DNA from: Anaerolineae bacterium | GTDB lineage: Bacteria > Chloroflexota > Anaerolineae > Aggregatilineales > UBA2796 | Length of the DNA stretch: 64,000 bases | NCBI GenBank assembly: GCA_019637555.1 | Contig: JAHBVK010000031.1 | Coordinates: forward strand, 1-64,000 | Direction: 5' to 3' | Shown: positions 37,757 to 46,467 of the stretch, piece after piece | How positions within the stretch are numbered: the stretch's first letter is position 1 | Layout of the letters: each line of letters opens with the position of its first letter | The notes under the pieces: generated by a model | The model's database searches: none | Seen by the model: only the letters and a program-made list of their open reading frames with translations | Told to the model about the DNA's origin: nothing | Translations under genes and position numbers: made by a program

Positions 37757-40270
37757 ATGGAAGTAGATTTAGAGCTTTACCGCGAAGAAGTTGTTCTCTC
37801 TGAAAATCCCTTACTGCGCCTCAGCGTGATCGAAGTTGCGCCGGAAGAACCCATCGGCACGATACTGATGATTCACGGCTTCGGCGGTCAGGCGATGCAG
37901 TGGCGCAATCAACTCAAAGCCTTTGCCGACCGCTATCGTGTTATTGCCCCCGATCTGCGTGGACATCACCACTCCGATGCGCCGCACAGCCGCTATGCCA
38001 TGACCGAGTTGCAAAATGATCTCGATGTTTTGCTCGAACGACTCAACGTACAGACTCCGATCATCTTGATGGGACATTCGTTCGGCGGCGCGATTGTCAC
38101 CGAGTTCGCTCATCGTCGCCCGCAAGATGTCTCCCACCTGATCCTGATCTCCACTACAGGCGAGTATCGACTGGCAGAACCAACCGCCTCGCTGCTCAAT
38201 CTCCCGCTGACCGTCCTCGATCCGCTACAACGGCTGTTTACCACGCGGTTGCATGCGCGCGCTCACGTGCTCAAAAACCTCTATCATAACAGCATGAAAT
38301 CGTGGAACGGCTGGAGCATGTTCCGCAATCTGCGGATGCCGGTGCTGGTCATTCGTGGTCATCGTGATCAAGTTTATCCGACTGCGGTTTTCGAGCAGGT
38401 GGCAAAAAGCATCCCTGACGCTGAAGATGTCAATGTAGGTGCATCCTCGCACATGGTCATGCTTGAACGTGCCGATGCTGTGATCCGCAGCATGGAGCGC
38501 TTTCTCGGACTCGGTGATCAATCCAGCAAAAGCTGGCGTGCGACGGCTGTGCCGCGCAAACGGTTGGCGCTGGATCGCCCGTGGGTGCAGCATTACGAGA
38601 AAGGCGTGCCTGAAACGCTCGGTTTCCCACGCCGACCCCTATTCCGCTTGCTGCGCAGTGCGTCGCGTCGGCATGGCAAACGTCCGGCGATCCAGTTTGA
38701 TACCCGCCGCATTACCTACCGTGAGCTGGATGATGAGGTCAACCGCCTTTCCAACGCGCTGCGCTCCATCGGCGTGCAAAAAGAAACGCGCGTGATGATC
38801 CTGATGCCCAACTGCCCGCAGTTCGTCATCGCCTACTATGCGGTGCTCAAAGCAGGCGGCATCGTCGTCTCCTCCAGTCCGACCAACAACAAAGAGGAGT
38901 TGCGTCGGCAGATCGAGGACGCGGGTGCGGAGGTGCTGATTACTCTGACGTTGTTTAGCCGCACCACGCGCGATGTGCTGCATCGCCCTCCTTTGCGTGC
39001 GGTGATTTATACCAACATCAAAGACTACCTAACGCCCCTGCGCCGTGCCTTATTCACCATGCGCCGTGAGGTCAAAGAAGGGCATCATCTCAGCGAACCA
39101 CTGCACAAAGACGAGTATTCGTGGACGGAGATCGTTCGTCGTCACCCCGCCACGCCACCGCGCATTGATCTGCACCACGACGACATCGCGGTGATCCAGT
39201 ACACGGGCGGCACGACGGATCAGCCCAAAGGTGTGATGCTGACACATTACGCGCTGCTGGCGAACACTTTGCAAACGCGCCATTGGGTCACTGGCTTGCG
39301 CGAGGGACATGAGCGCGTTCTCGCTGTACTGCCCTTTAGCCACGTCTACGGTATGACGGCAGCCATGAATGTGAGCATCGCGCTAGGAGCGTGCTGCGTC
39401 ATCCTCTCCACCTTTGAGACTACGCAAGTCCTAAACACCATCAAGAAATATCGCCCGACACTCTTTCCCGGCGTCCCCACGATGTATATGGCGATCAACA
39501 ACGCGCCCAAAGTCCGCAGCTACGGCATTTCCAGCATTAAGGCATGCATCAGCGGTGCAGCACCATTACCTGTAGAAGTGCAGGAAGCGTTCGAGAAGAT
39601 CACGCGCGGGCGCTTGGTCGAAGGCTACGGTCTAACCGAAGCTGGTCCCGTCACGCACGCCAATCCGCTCAACGGACTGCGCAAAGTGGGCACAATCGGC
39701 ATCCCCGTACCCGGCACAGACGCTAAGATCGTCAGCCTTGTGGATGGCACAACACCTGTAGAAACCGGACAGATCGGCGAACTGGCAGTCAGCGGACCAC
39801 AGATCATGCATGGCTACTGGGGCATGGGCGAGGAAACCGATAGGGCACTCACCAGCGACGGCTGGCTGCTCACTGGCGATGTCGCCCGCATGGATGAGGA
39901 AGGCTATTTCCAGATCATCAGCCGCAAGAAAGAGATGATCCTCGCGGGCAAGTATCAGGTCTACCCGCGTGATGTAGAGGAAGTACTCTACGAACACCCC
40001 GGCGTCAAAGAGGTTGCCGTCGTCGGCTTGAAGCGTCCCGAAACGCCCGATCAGCGCGTCAAGGCTTACGTAGTGCTGCAACGCGGATCAACCCTTGCCA
40101 AAGAAGAACTGATCACTTTCTGCAAGCGCCGCCTCGAAGAATACGCCGTGCCGTGGGACATTGAGTTCCGTGACGAACTGCCCAAGAGTTTCATCGGCAA
40201 GGTGCTGCGCCGCCTTCTGGTCGAGGAGGAAGTGCACGACACAGCACAACCCGAATCCCTAACTCAATGA
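37757..40270 (+). CDS. Alpha/beta hydrolase fused to acyl-CoA ligase
   Basis: 837 aa fusion. Residues about 1-260 form an alpha/beta hydrolase: nucleophile S108 in GHSFGG, an acid in RGHRDQV and the histidine in GASSHMVM, so the triad looks complete. Residues about 285-825 are an AMP-forming acyl-CoA synthetase: P-loop YTGGTTDQPKGVMLTH (about 479-494), EGYGLTEAGP, and the hinge SRKKEMILAGKYQVYPRDVE with catalytic K near FIGKVLRR. A plausible reading is that the first half frees a fatty or aryl acid from an ester, which the second half activates with CoA. The order of steps is an inference. Confidence 0.93.
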   Translation: MEVDLELYREEVVLSENPLLRLSVIEVAPEEPIGTILMIHGFGGQAMQWRNQLKAFADRYRVIAPDLRGHHHSDAPHSRYAMTELQNDLDVLLERLNVQTPIILMGHSFGGAIVTEFAHRRPQDVSHLILISTTGEYRLAEPTASLLNLPLTVLDPLQRLFTTRLHARAHVLKNLYHNSMKSWNGWSMFRNLRMPVLVIRGHRDQVYPTAVFEQVAKSIPDAEDVNVGASSHMVMLERADAVIRSMERFLGLGDQSSKSWRATAVPRKRLALDRPWVQHYEKGVPETLGFPRRPLFRLLRSASRRHGKRPAIQFDTRRITYRELDDEVNRLSNALRSIGVQKETRVMILMPNCPQFVIAYYAVLKAGGIVVSSSPTNNKEELRRQIEDAGAEVLITLTLFSRTTRDVLHRPPLRAVIYTNIKDYLTPLRRALFTMRREVKEGHHLSEPLHKDEYSWTEIVRRHPATPPRIDLHHDDIAVIQYTGGTTDQPKGVMLTHYALLANTLQTRHWVTGLREGHERVLAVLPFSHVYGMTAAMNVSIALGACCVILSTFETTQVLNTIKKYRPTLFPGVPTMYMAINNAPKVRSYGISSIKACISGAAPLPVEVQEAFEKITRGRLVEGYGLTEAGPVTHANPLNGLRKVGTIGIPVPGTDAKIVSLVDGTTPVETGQIGELAVSGPQIMHGYWGMGEETDRALTSDGWLLTGDVARMDEEGYFQIISRKKEMILAGKYQVYPRDVEEVLYEHPGVKEVAVVGLKRPETPDQRVKAYVVLQRGSTLAKEELITFCKRRLEEYAVPWDIEFRDELPKSFIGKVLRRLLVEEEVHDTAQPESLTQ

Positions 40271-40280
40271 CAGCACTCAC

Positions 40281-40305
40281 GTAGGGGCGGGGCGTGCCTC
40301 GCCCT
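40281..40305. repeat. GTAGGGG hairpin repeat, second copy
   Basis: GTAGGGGCGGGGCGTGCCTC followed by GCCCT (40281-40305): an imperfect GC-rich inverted repeat after a plus-strand gene. It shares the GTAGGGG head with 5931-5955. Confidence 0.5.
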
Positions 40306-40347
40306 CTTAAGTTTGCGTTGATGCGGGAGTCGGAAGAGGGGTATTTT

Positions 40348-40388
40348 TTGCCATTTTTTTAATGGCGAAAATGGCAATTAAATGGCAA
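40348..40388. repeat. AATGGCAA cluster
   Basis: TTGCCATT (40348-40355), AATGGC (40361-40366), AATGGCAA (40370-40377) and AATGGCAA (40381-40388) lie within 41 nt. The first two can pair as a small hairpin. It is the densest cluster of this octamer in the window. Confidence 0.45.
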
Positions 40389-40501
40389 ATGGTAGGCAAA
40401 ATTTAGAATTCGGTTTTAATGAGGCAAACAATCGACGTTGAAGGCACAATGATGGAATGAATCGCCTTTGATCTAGTGTAGTGGTACTCCGGCATTCTTA
40501 G

Positions 40502-40547
40502 GCACTTCCGGCACTACATCCTCAGCACTGGTAGCACTCGCAGCACT
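40502..40547. repeat. Spaced GCACT repeats after trmH
   Basis: GCACT starts at 40502, 40511, 40525, 40534 and 40543: steps of 9, 14, 9 and 9 nt. The array ends 6 nt from the trmH stop codon on the minus strand, the same relation as at 20630-20681. Confidence 0.5.
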
Positions 40548-40553
40548 TCAGAA

Positions 40554-41324
40554 CTATCTTCCCCCCGCCCGCTGCCGCCTGCACTCGAACAAAATCACCG
40601 CAGTCGCCATCGCGGCGTTCAGCGACTCAAACCGATTGCCCATCGGGATCGTGATCGTTGCCCGCGCCCGCGCATAGGCTTGTTCTTGCGCCCCTCGCGC
40701 TTCCCCGCCGATGATCACGCCTGCCGCTGGCTTCCAATCGACATCATAATAAGCGAGATCACCCTCGGCGTCCGCCACGTACATCGGCAGATCGGGATAT
40801 TGGGCGCTCACCTGCTCCCATGTCAGCGCACTAATCGGCAGCCGGAAGTGGGCACCCATGCCGCTGCGTAATACTTTCGGATTGTAGGGATCGACACACC
40901 CCGGCAGCAGAATCACCACATCAACCGCTGCTGCTGCCGCCGTGCGAAGGATCGTCCCAAGATTGCCCGGATCAGCAATGGCATCCAGCAGCAGCGCCAG
41001 CGAAGGCGACTCAGGTAGTGTTGCTCTGGGCATCTGCGAAACCGCGATGATTCCCTGCGGCGTCTGGGTGTCGCTGATCTCGCGCATGATCGTGTCACTA
41101 ACCTCGAAGCAAGGCACATTCGCCCTGAACAACCGCGCCAGCAAATCTGACTCGCTGTTGTAGAGGACGAATTCCGGCTTCACGCCCGCCTCAACTGCAT
41201 CAGCGACCAAGCGCACGCCTTCCAGCACGATGCGATTCTCTTTGCGTCGAGCTTTTGCTTGCGTCTGAAGGGCGCGAACCAGCTTTACGCGCTCATTCTG
41301 CGAACTACTGATGACCGAATTCAT
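40554..41324 (-). CDS. TrmH/SpoU-family RNA 2'-O-methyltransferase
   Basis: 256 aa. An N-terminal L30e-like substrate-binding domain is followed by a SPOUT knot domain. Motif 1 is DAIADPGNLGTILRTA, the middle motif is in GGEARG, and the last is IPMGNRFESLNAAMATAVILFE, which together form the SAM site. Members methylate the ribose of rRNA or tRNA; which RNA is not visible. The gene is preceded by an inverted repeat at 41377-41423. Confidence 0.93.
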   Translation of the reverse strand: MNSVISSSQNERVKLVRALQTQAKARRKENRIVLEGVRLVADAVEAGVKPEFVLYNSESDLLARLFRANVPCFEVSDTIMREISDTQTPQGIIAVSQMPRATLPESPSLALLLDAIADPGNLGTILRTAAAAAVDVVILLPGCVDPYNPKVLRSGMGAHFRLPISALTWEQVSAQYPDLPMYVADAEGDLAYYDVDWKPAAGVIIGGEARGAQEQAYARARATITIPMGNRFESLNAAMATAVILFECRRQRAGGR

Positions 41325-41376
41325 TCTCTAGCGTCACCACTAACCCACTTCCAACAAATCGACAGGACGCACCAAC

Positions 41377-41423
41377 AAAGCGCCTGAAACCGCCCTGTAT
41401 TCCCTGCGAACTTCAGGGGCTTT
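41377..41423. other. 12-base inverted repeat between two minus-strand genes
   Basis: AAAGCGCCTGAA (41377-41388) pairs with TTCAGGGGCTTT (41412-41423) with one mismatch and a 23-nt loop. It lies downstream of the gamma-glutamylcyclotransferase-fold gene on its own strand. No U-tract, so a terminator role is uncertain. Confidence 0.4.
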
Positions 41424-41438
41424 CATCACTTGTAGCAC

Positions 41439-41933
41439 TTAGAATCCCCGCAGCCCAGCCAATCGATCCCGCCGCCACTGCACCCAATCGCCCGTAGGCA
41501 CGGCTTCCTGCGCTTGAGCAGCGACTAACTCCTCGCTGCCGATGTATACCCAAGCCATCACCTCGCGTCCGGAACGCACCTTGATGCAGCGTTTGAGGCG
41601 GCTGTAAAGCGTTGGTACAGCCGCCTCTTCATCGTACCCTTCAAGTAGATCGAGGTTTTTCAGTGTCTGCGAGTAATGGCGCGGATGAATGATCATCAAT
41701 TCTCCAGTGACGACGGCATCGCTATCACCCGCAACCTCGGTAATGACTGGATACCAGCCAAGTGAGAACATTCGAACGCCGTACAGCACCGCAGGTATTT
41801 CTGCCAGCGTCTTGCCGCGCAGCAAGCCGTAATTCTCCTGTCCATGCCGCAGTGATCCATACACGAAAACGGGCGGCTGGTCGATGTCCTCCGCCCCTTC
41901 AAGCTGTGCTAAATCTAGATGAGCCAGTGGCAT
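41439..41933 (-). CDS. Gamma-glutamylcyclotransferase-fold protein
   Basis: 164 aa, AIG2/GGCT-like fold. VFVYGSLRHGQENYGLLRG is the nucleotide-loop-like signature, and NLDLLEGYDEEAAVPTLYSR has the expected catalytic-region glutamate. Family members release 5-oxoproline from gamma-glutamyl compounds, but many short bacterial members have no proven substrate. It starts 18 nt after the M20 gene on the same strand. Confidence 0.85.
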   Translation of the reverse strand: MPLAHLDLAQLEGAEDIDQPPVFVYGSLRHGQENYGLLRGKTLAEIPAVLYGVRMFSLGWYPVITEVAGDSDAVVTGELMIIHPRHYSQTLKNLDLLEGYDEEAAVPTLYSRLKRCIKVRSGREVMAWVYIGSEELVAAQAQEAVPTGDWVQWRRDRLAGLRGF

Positions 41934-41951
41934 TGCCGGATACCGCTATCG

Positions 41952-43136
41952 CTATTTGATCACATAGTCCGCGACGGCAGCGGCAAGCAGACCCGCGCCG
42001 ATAGGCAGCGAATCTTCGTCGATGTCGAAACGGGGGTGGTGATGCGGGAAGTTGAGGTTACGCTCGGCGTTGGCGGAACCAACGAAGAAGAATGTCCCCG
42101 GCACTTTCTCAAGGAAGACCGCCATATCTTCAGCGCCCATCGTGCGGACATCATTGCGCAGTTGCAGCGAATCGCCACCGACTTTATTGAAGACATCTCG
42201 AACGCGGCGGTTGCTCTCGTCATTGTTGATCAGCGGTGGCGTCAGTTCCTCAATGCTAATGTCTATGCTGCAATCCAACGCTGCGGCAATTCCCCGCGCC
42301 ACTTCCTCCATCCGCTTCATCACAAACTGGGTGACTTCGGGACGGTAAGTACGGAAGGTACCGTTAAGCGTCGCTTCCGACGGGATTACATTAAAGGCAC
42401 TGCCGGAGTGGAACTGCGTTACCGAGATAACGGCAGTATCCAGCGCACTAACGTTGCGGCTGACGATGGTTTGCAGTGCACTGACGATCTGTGAACCACA
42501 CACAATCGGATCTCGCCCCTGATCTGGTGATGCGCCATGTGCACCACGTCCCTTGATCGTGATGGTGAAGGTACCCGATCCCGCCATTGCTGAACCTTCA
42601 GTGATGCTTACCTGACCGACAGGCAGATCATTCCACAGGTGCAATCCGAGCGATACTTCCGGTGCGGGATTGATCAAGGCGCCATCATTGATCATCGCCT
42701 TTGCACCGCCAGCGATTTCCTCGGCAGGTTGAAAGACGAACTTGACCCGACCATGCAGCTTTTCTTTGTGCTGCGAGAGCATCTTAGCGACGGTCAGCCC
42801 GATGGCGGTGTGCCCATCATGACCACAGGCGTGCATTTTACCCGCGCTAGTCGAAACATATTCCGCCGCGTTCTGCTCGTTGATCGGCAGCGCATCCATA
42901 TCGCAGCGTACCAGTACCGTTGGTCCGTTGCTATCGGAACCTTCCAATATCCCCACAACGCCGGTTTTGCCAACGCCAGTTTGCACCTCCAAGCCGAGAT
43001 TCTGTAGTTCACCCGCCACGATTCCGGCGGTACGAATCTCCTCGAAGGCGAGTTCGGGATGGCGATGGAAGTCACGGCGGCGAGCGATCAGTTCCTCGCG
43101 CAGCGATTGAGCACTCTGCATCCAGTCGATTGACAT
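41952..43136 (-). CDS. M20-family amidohydrolase
   Basis: 394 aa. Metal ligands include the H and D in MHACGHDGHTAIG and the glutamates in FQPAEEIAGGAKAM. IKGRGAHGASPDQGRDP marks the dimerisation domain. This is the aminoacylase/N-acetyl-amino-acid deacylase and carboxypeptidase Ss1 type, with two metals. It has no signal peptide. Likely role: release of amino acids from N-acyl or hippurate-like amides. It has its own extended -10 promoter (43182-43190). Confidence 0.93.
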   Translation of the reverse strand: MSIDWMQSAQSLREELIARRRDFHRHPELAFEEIRTAGIVAGELQNLGLEVQTGVGKTGVVGILEGSDSNGPTVLVRCDMDALPINEQNAAEYVSTSAGKMHACGHDGHTAIGLTVAKMLSQHKEKLHGRVKFVFQPAEEIAGGAKAMINDGALINPAPEVSLGLHLWNDLPVGQVSITEGSAMAGSGTFTITIKGRGAHGASPDQGRDPIVCGSQIVSALQTIVSRNVSALDTAVISVTQFHSGSAFNVIPSEATLNGTFRTYRPEVTQFVMKRMEEVARGIAAALDCSIDISIEELTPPLINNDESNRRVRDVFNKVGGDSLQLRNDVRTMGAEDMAVFLEKVPGTFFFVGSANAERNLNFPHHHPRFDIDEDSLPIGAGLLAAAVADYVIK

Positions 43137-43181
43137 AAGCGGCGATTCCTAGACATGGTAAGGTTGCGTTGTTGTTTGCCT

Positions 43182-43190
43182 ATTATACCA
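43182..43190 (-). promoter_or_regulatory. Extended -10 promoter of the M20 gene
   Basis: On the minus strand, TGGTATAAT: a perfect TATAAT at 43182-43187 with the TGn extension at 43188-43190, 46 nt before the start codon at 43136. No -35 is needed for this type. Confidence 0.55.
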
Positions 43191-43423
43191 GTGCACAGGC
43201 AAAGATTTAGCGCCAGAACTTCCTTTAAGATCACAAAACGTCAGGCAAAATGCCCACTTTAGATCGCACCACTTACACTAGCAGCTTGATAAACCCGCGT
43301 AGAAAAGTGGCAAAAGAGCATTCAAAATCGCCATCGCCGTTTTATTTGCGTCTACAATAGCTTGAAGCATCGCTGTTTCTTACATCTACATCCGCTGGTG
43401 TCCACATCATTGAGGAAGTGCTG

Positions 43424-44374
43424 ATGACCAAGGTATTCATTAGCTATACGCGCCGCGGCGACTACGATCGCCAGTTCGCGGATTATCTGCGCGGGCAGCT
43501 TCAGGCGTGGGGCTTCCAACCATGGATGGATGTCTATGACATTCCCGGTGGCGATCACTGGGACGATTCCATTGATTCAGCACTCAAGACTTCCGATGTA
43601 GTACTGGGGCTGCTCTCGCCCGCCAGCGTCGAGTCAGATAACGTCAAAAACGAATGGGCATGGGCGTTGCAGAAGGGTAAACTGCAATTGCTGCTACTTG
43701 CCCCTTGCGAAATACCGCATCGCTTCATCCGCATCGACTACACCGATTTCTCAAGAGATCGCAATGCGGCAATGGCGCGACTGCACAAGATTCTGACCTC
43801 GCCCGAGTTGCAGCGGACCACAACCAACACTCATCTGCCGGGAGCATTAAAGCGCGTTTCCAACACCTTCCGCGCCGTACCTGCCGCCGCTAATCGCACC
43901 ATGGCGAAGGGAGGTTTGCCGCGCGGCTTGCTCATCGGCGGCTTATTAGGCGCAGGTCTGGTGATCGTCGCCTGCGTCGCCTTAGGCTTGCTCTTGGTGC
44001 TGAACAACTTCAATGGCGGCAATCCTGGTAGCACAGGAGTTCAGCAGCAGGTCTCCGGCAATAATAACGTTGACACTGCCTCAGCTTTCATCACCCACAT
44101 TTTCAACGGCGATTCGATTGCCGCCTCTAACCTTGCCTGTGCCGAGCGTCGTCTGCAACTGAAGTTAGAGATCGACCAGATCATCTTACAGTTTGAGGCG
44201 ATTGGTGGCATTCAGATGAGCAATATCACCTGCCGTGAGAGTGGTTCGGATGAAGTTCAATGTCACTACGATGTATTCTCGCCAGCCACCGGACTCAGCG
44301 ATACCGTTAGTTTACGTCTACCTATGAACGGCGGCTTCGTCTGCCCGACGTCCATGTCATTCTTGACAGAATAG
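43424..44374 (+). CDS. TIR-domain protein with a membrane helix
   Basis: 316 aa. The N-terminal TIR domain (about 1-125) begins TKVFISYTRRGDYDRQFADYLRG, and E77 stands in SDNVKNEW, the place of the catalytic glutamate of NAD-cleaving TIR domains. One hydrophobic helix follows at about 163-192, and then an exported domain of about 125 residues with four cysteines. So TIR is inside the cell and the unknown domain outside. This looks like a receptor-style protein rather than a typical soluble TIR NADase. ATG 43424 is used, with GAGGAAG five to seven bases before it. Confidence 0.85.
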   Translation: MTKVFISYTRRGDYDRQFADYLRGQLQAWGFQPWMDVYDIPGGDHWDDSIDSALKTSDVVLGLLSPASVESDNVKNEWAWALQKGKLQLLLLAPCEIPHRFIRIDYTDFSRDRNAAMARLHKILTSPELQRTTTNTHLPGALKRVSNTFRAVPAAANRTMAKGGLPRGLLIGGLLGAGLVIVACVALGLLLVLNNFNGGNPGSTGVQQQVSGNNNVDTASAFITHIFNGDSIAASNLACAERRLQLKLEIDQIILQFEAIGGIQMSNITCRESGSDEVQCHYDVFSPATGLSDTVSLRLPMNGGFVCPTSMSFLTE

Positions 44375-44470
44375 GACGAGATTAGCGTCTACTGCATCCA
44401 AGTTTCCTATCCGTGAGCGTGGATGTACAATGAGAAATGTGTTGACATACTTTAGGGCTTGGGAGTCGTT

Positions 44471-45850
44471 ATGTTTCACTCTCGCCGACGCATTTCTGTG
44501 CTGCTATTCGCGCTGCTATTAGCTGTACTTGCGCCCCTTTTCACGCCCTCCAACCGCGTTGATGCTGCCCAGGACGACGCAGCGGCGACGCGGATACTCG
44601 GCTTGATCAACCAGTACCGCATCGACAGCGGCTTCTGGCCCCTCAGAATGCATCCAGCGCTGCAGGCAATGGCAGAAGCGCAAGCCAACTACATTTTCCC
44701 GATCCGCTCCCAAATAAGTGATGAGGGTTCGTTCCATAAAGATTCGCAGGGACGGGATGCCCGTACCCGCGCCCGTGATGTCTTCGGCTGGCCCGCGTAT
44801 GGGCGACCTGAGCGTGTGGAAGCTGGCGAAAATGCGGCGGAATATCCTGTAGAAAGTGCCTTTGCCTTCTGGCAAGAATCGGGCATCCATCGAGCAGCGG
44901 CACTAAGTGTTGCCTACCGCGAAGTTGGCATCGCCGCGATCCCATTGCCCAATCGTAAGAACAGCTACCTGTTTTACATGACTTTTGGTGGCAGACCCAA
45001 CGTATTGCCCGTACTTTACGATCCCAATAACAATTGGCTGTATCTGAGCGCGGATCGTTCACGTTACGGTCCTAATAAAGACTGGAAAGATGTGCAAGTC
45101 CAGCTACTAGATGCCAGTCAAAAACCATTTGGGGATATGGTTCGCTGGTCGCGCACGCTGCTGCTACCTCCCAATGTGCAGGGAACGGTCTATGTGAAGT
45201 TCAGTGGACCCGGTGTTAACGTCATCACTAAAGTAGATTTGCAGAATGACATCGCTATACTGCCAAGTACCAATTCACTAATGTCCGTCTCGCGGCAGGT
45301 ACAAACCGTCGCTATAGCTGAAAGTCAACCCACGCCAGCACCAACAATAATAGTGGCAAACCCTACCGCCACAGTCACGCCGACTCCTCGCGCGGCGAAT
45401 GTGGCGACTGTCGCTCCAACGATCACGCCCATTGCTGCGGCGGCAACTGCAACGATAACTGCAACTAAGGCTGCCACCCTTGCACCGACGGCGATCTCGG
45501 TTGCCGAAGTTGACCTCACGATCACCTACACTTCAAAGGCTTTGATCGTCCGCAACAGTTCGAAGAAGAATCTGAATTTGACTACCTTGCAAATCGGCAC
45601 GACCACGATGCAGCAGTGGTTGCGCACAGCATCCTTCCCCGCCGATGCCTTTCCGCCCAATCACTGTGTACAGGTACTGGCGCGTGGTGTCTCGACAGCG
45701 CCGGTTGTAGCGGAGTGCCGCTTTGTGCGCAGTGAAGTGCAAGCCGTCAATCCCTACTGGTTGCAGGGATCGTTTGATGTGCTCTACAACGGCGATGTGA
45801 TTCAGATTTGCCAAGCCGCTGCTGGTAAGTGCGAGGTGGATATTCCGTAG
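44471..45850 (+). CDS. Secreted CAP-domain protein
   Basis: 459 aa. Signal peptide of about 28 residues, then a CAP/SCP-like domain (LGLINQYRIDSGFWPLRMHPALQAMAEAQANYI, GENAAEYPVESAFAFWQESGIHRAAAL, MTFGGRPN), then a proline/threonine/alanine-rich linker (about 285-345) and a C-terminal beta-rich domain of about 110 residues. CAP proteins are found in extracellular and stress settings, with no enzyme activity agreed. The start is ATG 44471 with GGGAG five bases before it. It follows the TIR protein by 96 nt on the same strand. Confidence 0.87.
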   Translation: MFHSRRRISVLLFALLLAVLAPLFTPSNRVDAAQDDAAATRILGLINQYRIDSGFWPLRMHPALQAMAEAQANYIFPIRSQISDEGSFHKDSQGRDARTRARDVFGWPAYGRPERVEAGENAAEYPVESAFAFWQESGIHRAAALSVAYREVGIAAIPLPNRKNSYLFYMTFGGRPNVLPVLYDPNNNWLYLSADRSRYGPNKDWKDVQVQLLDASQKPFGDMVRWSRTLLLPPNVQGTVYVKFSGPGVNVITKVDLQNDIAILPSTNSLMSVSRQVQTVAIAESQPTPAPTIIVANPTATVTPTPRAANVATVAPTITPIAAAATATITATKAATLAPTAISVAEVDLTITYTSKALIVRNSSKKNLNLTTLQIGTTTMQQWLRTASFPADAFPPNHCVQVLARGVSTAPVVAECRFVRSEVQAVNPYWLQGSFDVLYNGDVIQICQAAAGKCEVDIP

Positions 45851-45858
45851 CCTCCAGT

Positions 45859-45903
45859 CTGTTGAGCAAAAAGTGGATAGAAATCGACCTTTTTTGTGAA
45901 CAG
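45859..45903 (+). terminator. Imperfect hairpin after the CAP gene
   Basis: CTGTT (45859-45863) pairs with AACAG (45899-45903), and inside it AAAAAG-T-GGAT pairs imperfectly with ATC-GAC-CTTTTT around a short loop. It is placed where a terminator for the CAP gene is expected. The stem is weak and A-T rich. Confidence 0.35.
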
Positions 45904-45956
45904 CGGTCAGCCACATGATCTAGACATCCTGACGGTTAACAAAAAGGAGTCTAGCG

Positions 45957-46400
45957 ATGAGTGCCGAGCAAATCGTACGTGATTTTCTGAGCGACTACGA
46001 AACCTACGGTGTTGACGAGGTCGATCCATATATGGCTGACAACCTGATCTTTCGTCAGCCGGGACTGCCGGATGGTGGTAAAGAAGACTTCAAGGGAGTG
46101 GGACGTGTCATCAAAATGGCGCTGCCCGACTGGAAATGGAATGTCCAATCCATCGCCACGAATGGCAATCAGGTAACAGTGCTGATGCACTGGACAGGCA
46201 CGCATACGGGTACATTTTTGTTGAGCCGCATGATAGCGGGGATGCCCGACATGCCAGCCAGCGGTAAAAAGGTCTCCGCGCCAGATAAGTTCGTGTTCGG
46301 CATCACAGGCGACAAGATTTCGCTAGTGGAGATTCACGAAGTAGCTAACGGTGGCTTGTCTGCTATGTTAGCGCAGCTCGGCATCGCCTTGCCGCAATAG
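45957..46400 (+). CDS. SnoaL-like/ester-cyclase-fold protein
   Basis: 147 aa with the NTF2-like fold: VRDFLSDYETYGVDEVDPYMADNLIFRQPGLPDGGKEDFKG and a MHWTGTHTGTFLL strand pair are typical of SnoaL-like proteins, often labelled ester cyclase. Function ranges from polyketide cyclisation to unknown. AAGGAG is well placed before the ATG. It is a single-gene unit ending in a strong terminator. Confidence 0.8.
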   Translation: MSAEQIVRDFLSDYETYGVDEVDPYMADNLIFRQPGLPDGGKEDFKGVGRVIKMALPDWKWNVQSIATNGNQVTVLMHWTGTHTGTFLLSRMIAGMPDMPASGKKVSAPDKFVFGITGDKISLVEIHEVANGGLSAMLAQLGIALPQ

Positions 46401-46412
46401 CCTTTAGCTCAA

Positions 46413-46457
46413 ACTCTCCTTATGGCTTTATAGCTAAATTCATAAGGAGAGTGTTTT
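46413..46457. terminator. Bidirectional terminator
   Basis: ACTCTCCTTATG (46413-46424) and CATAAGGAGAGT (46441-46452) form a perfect 12-bp stem with a 16-nt loop, followed by GTTTTC on the plus strand and a short A-tract on the left. It lies between two convergent genes and can stop both. Confidence 0.85.
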
Positions 46458-46467
46458 CATTCCTCGC

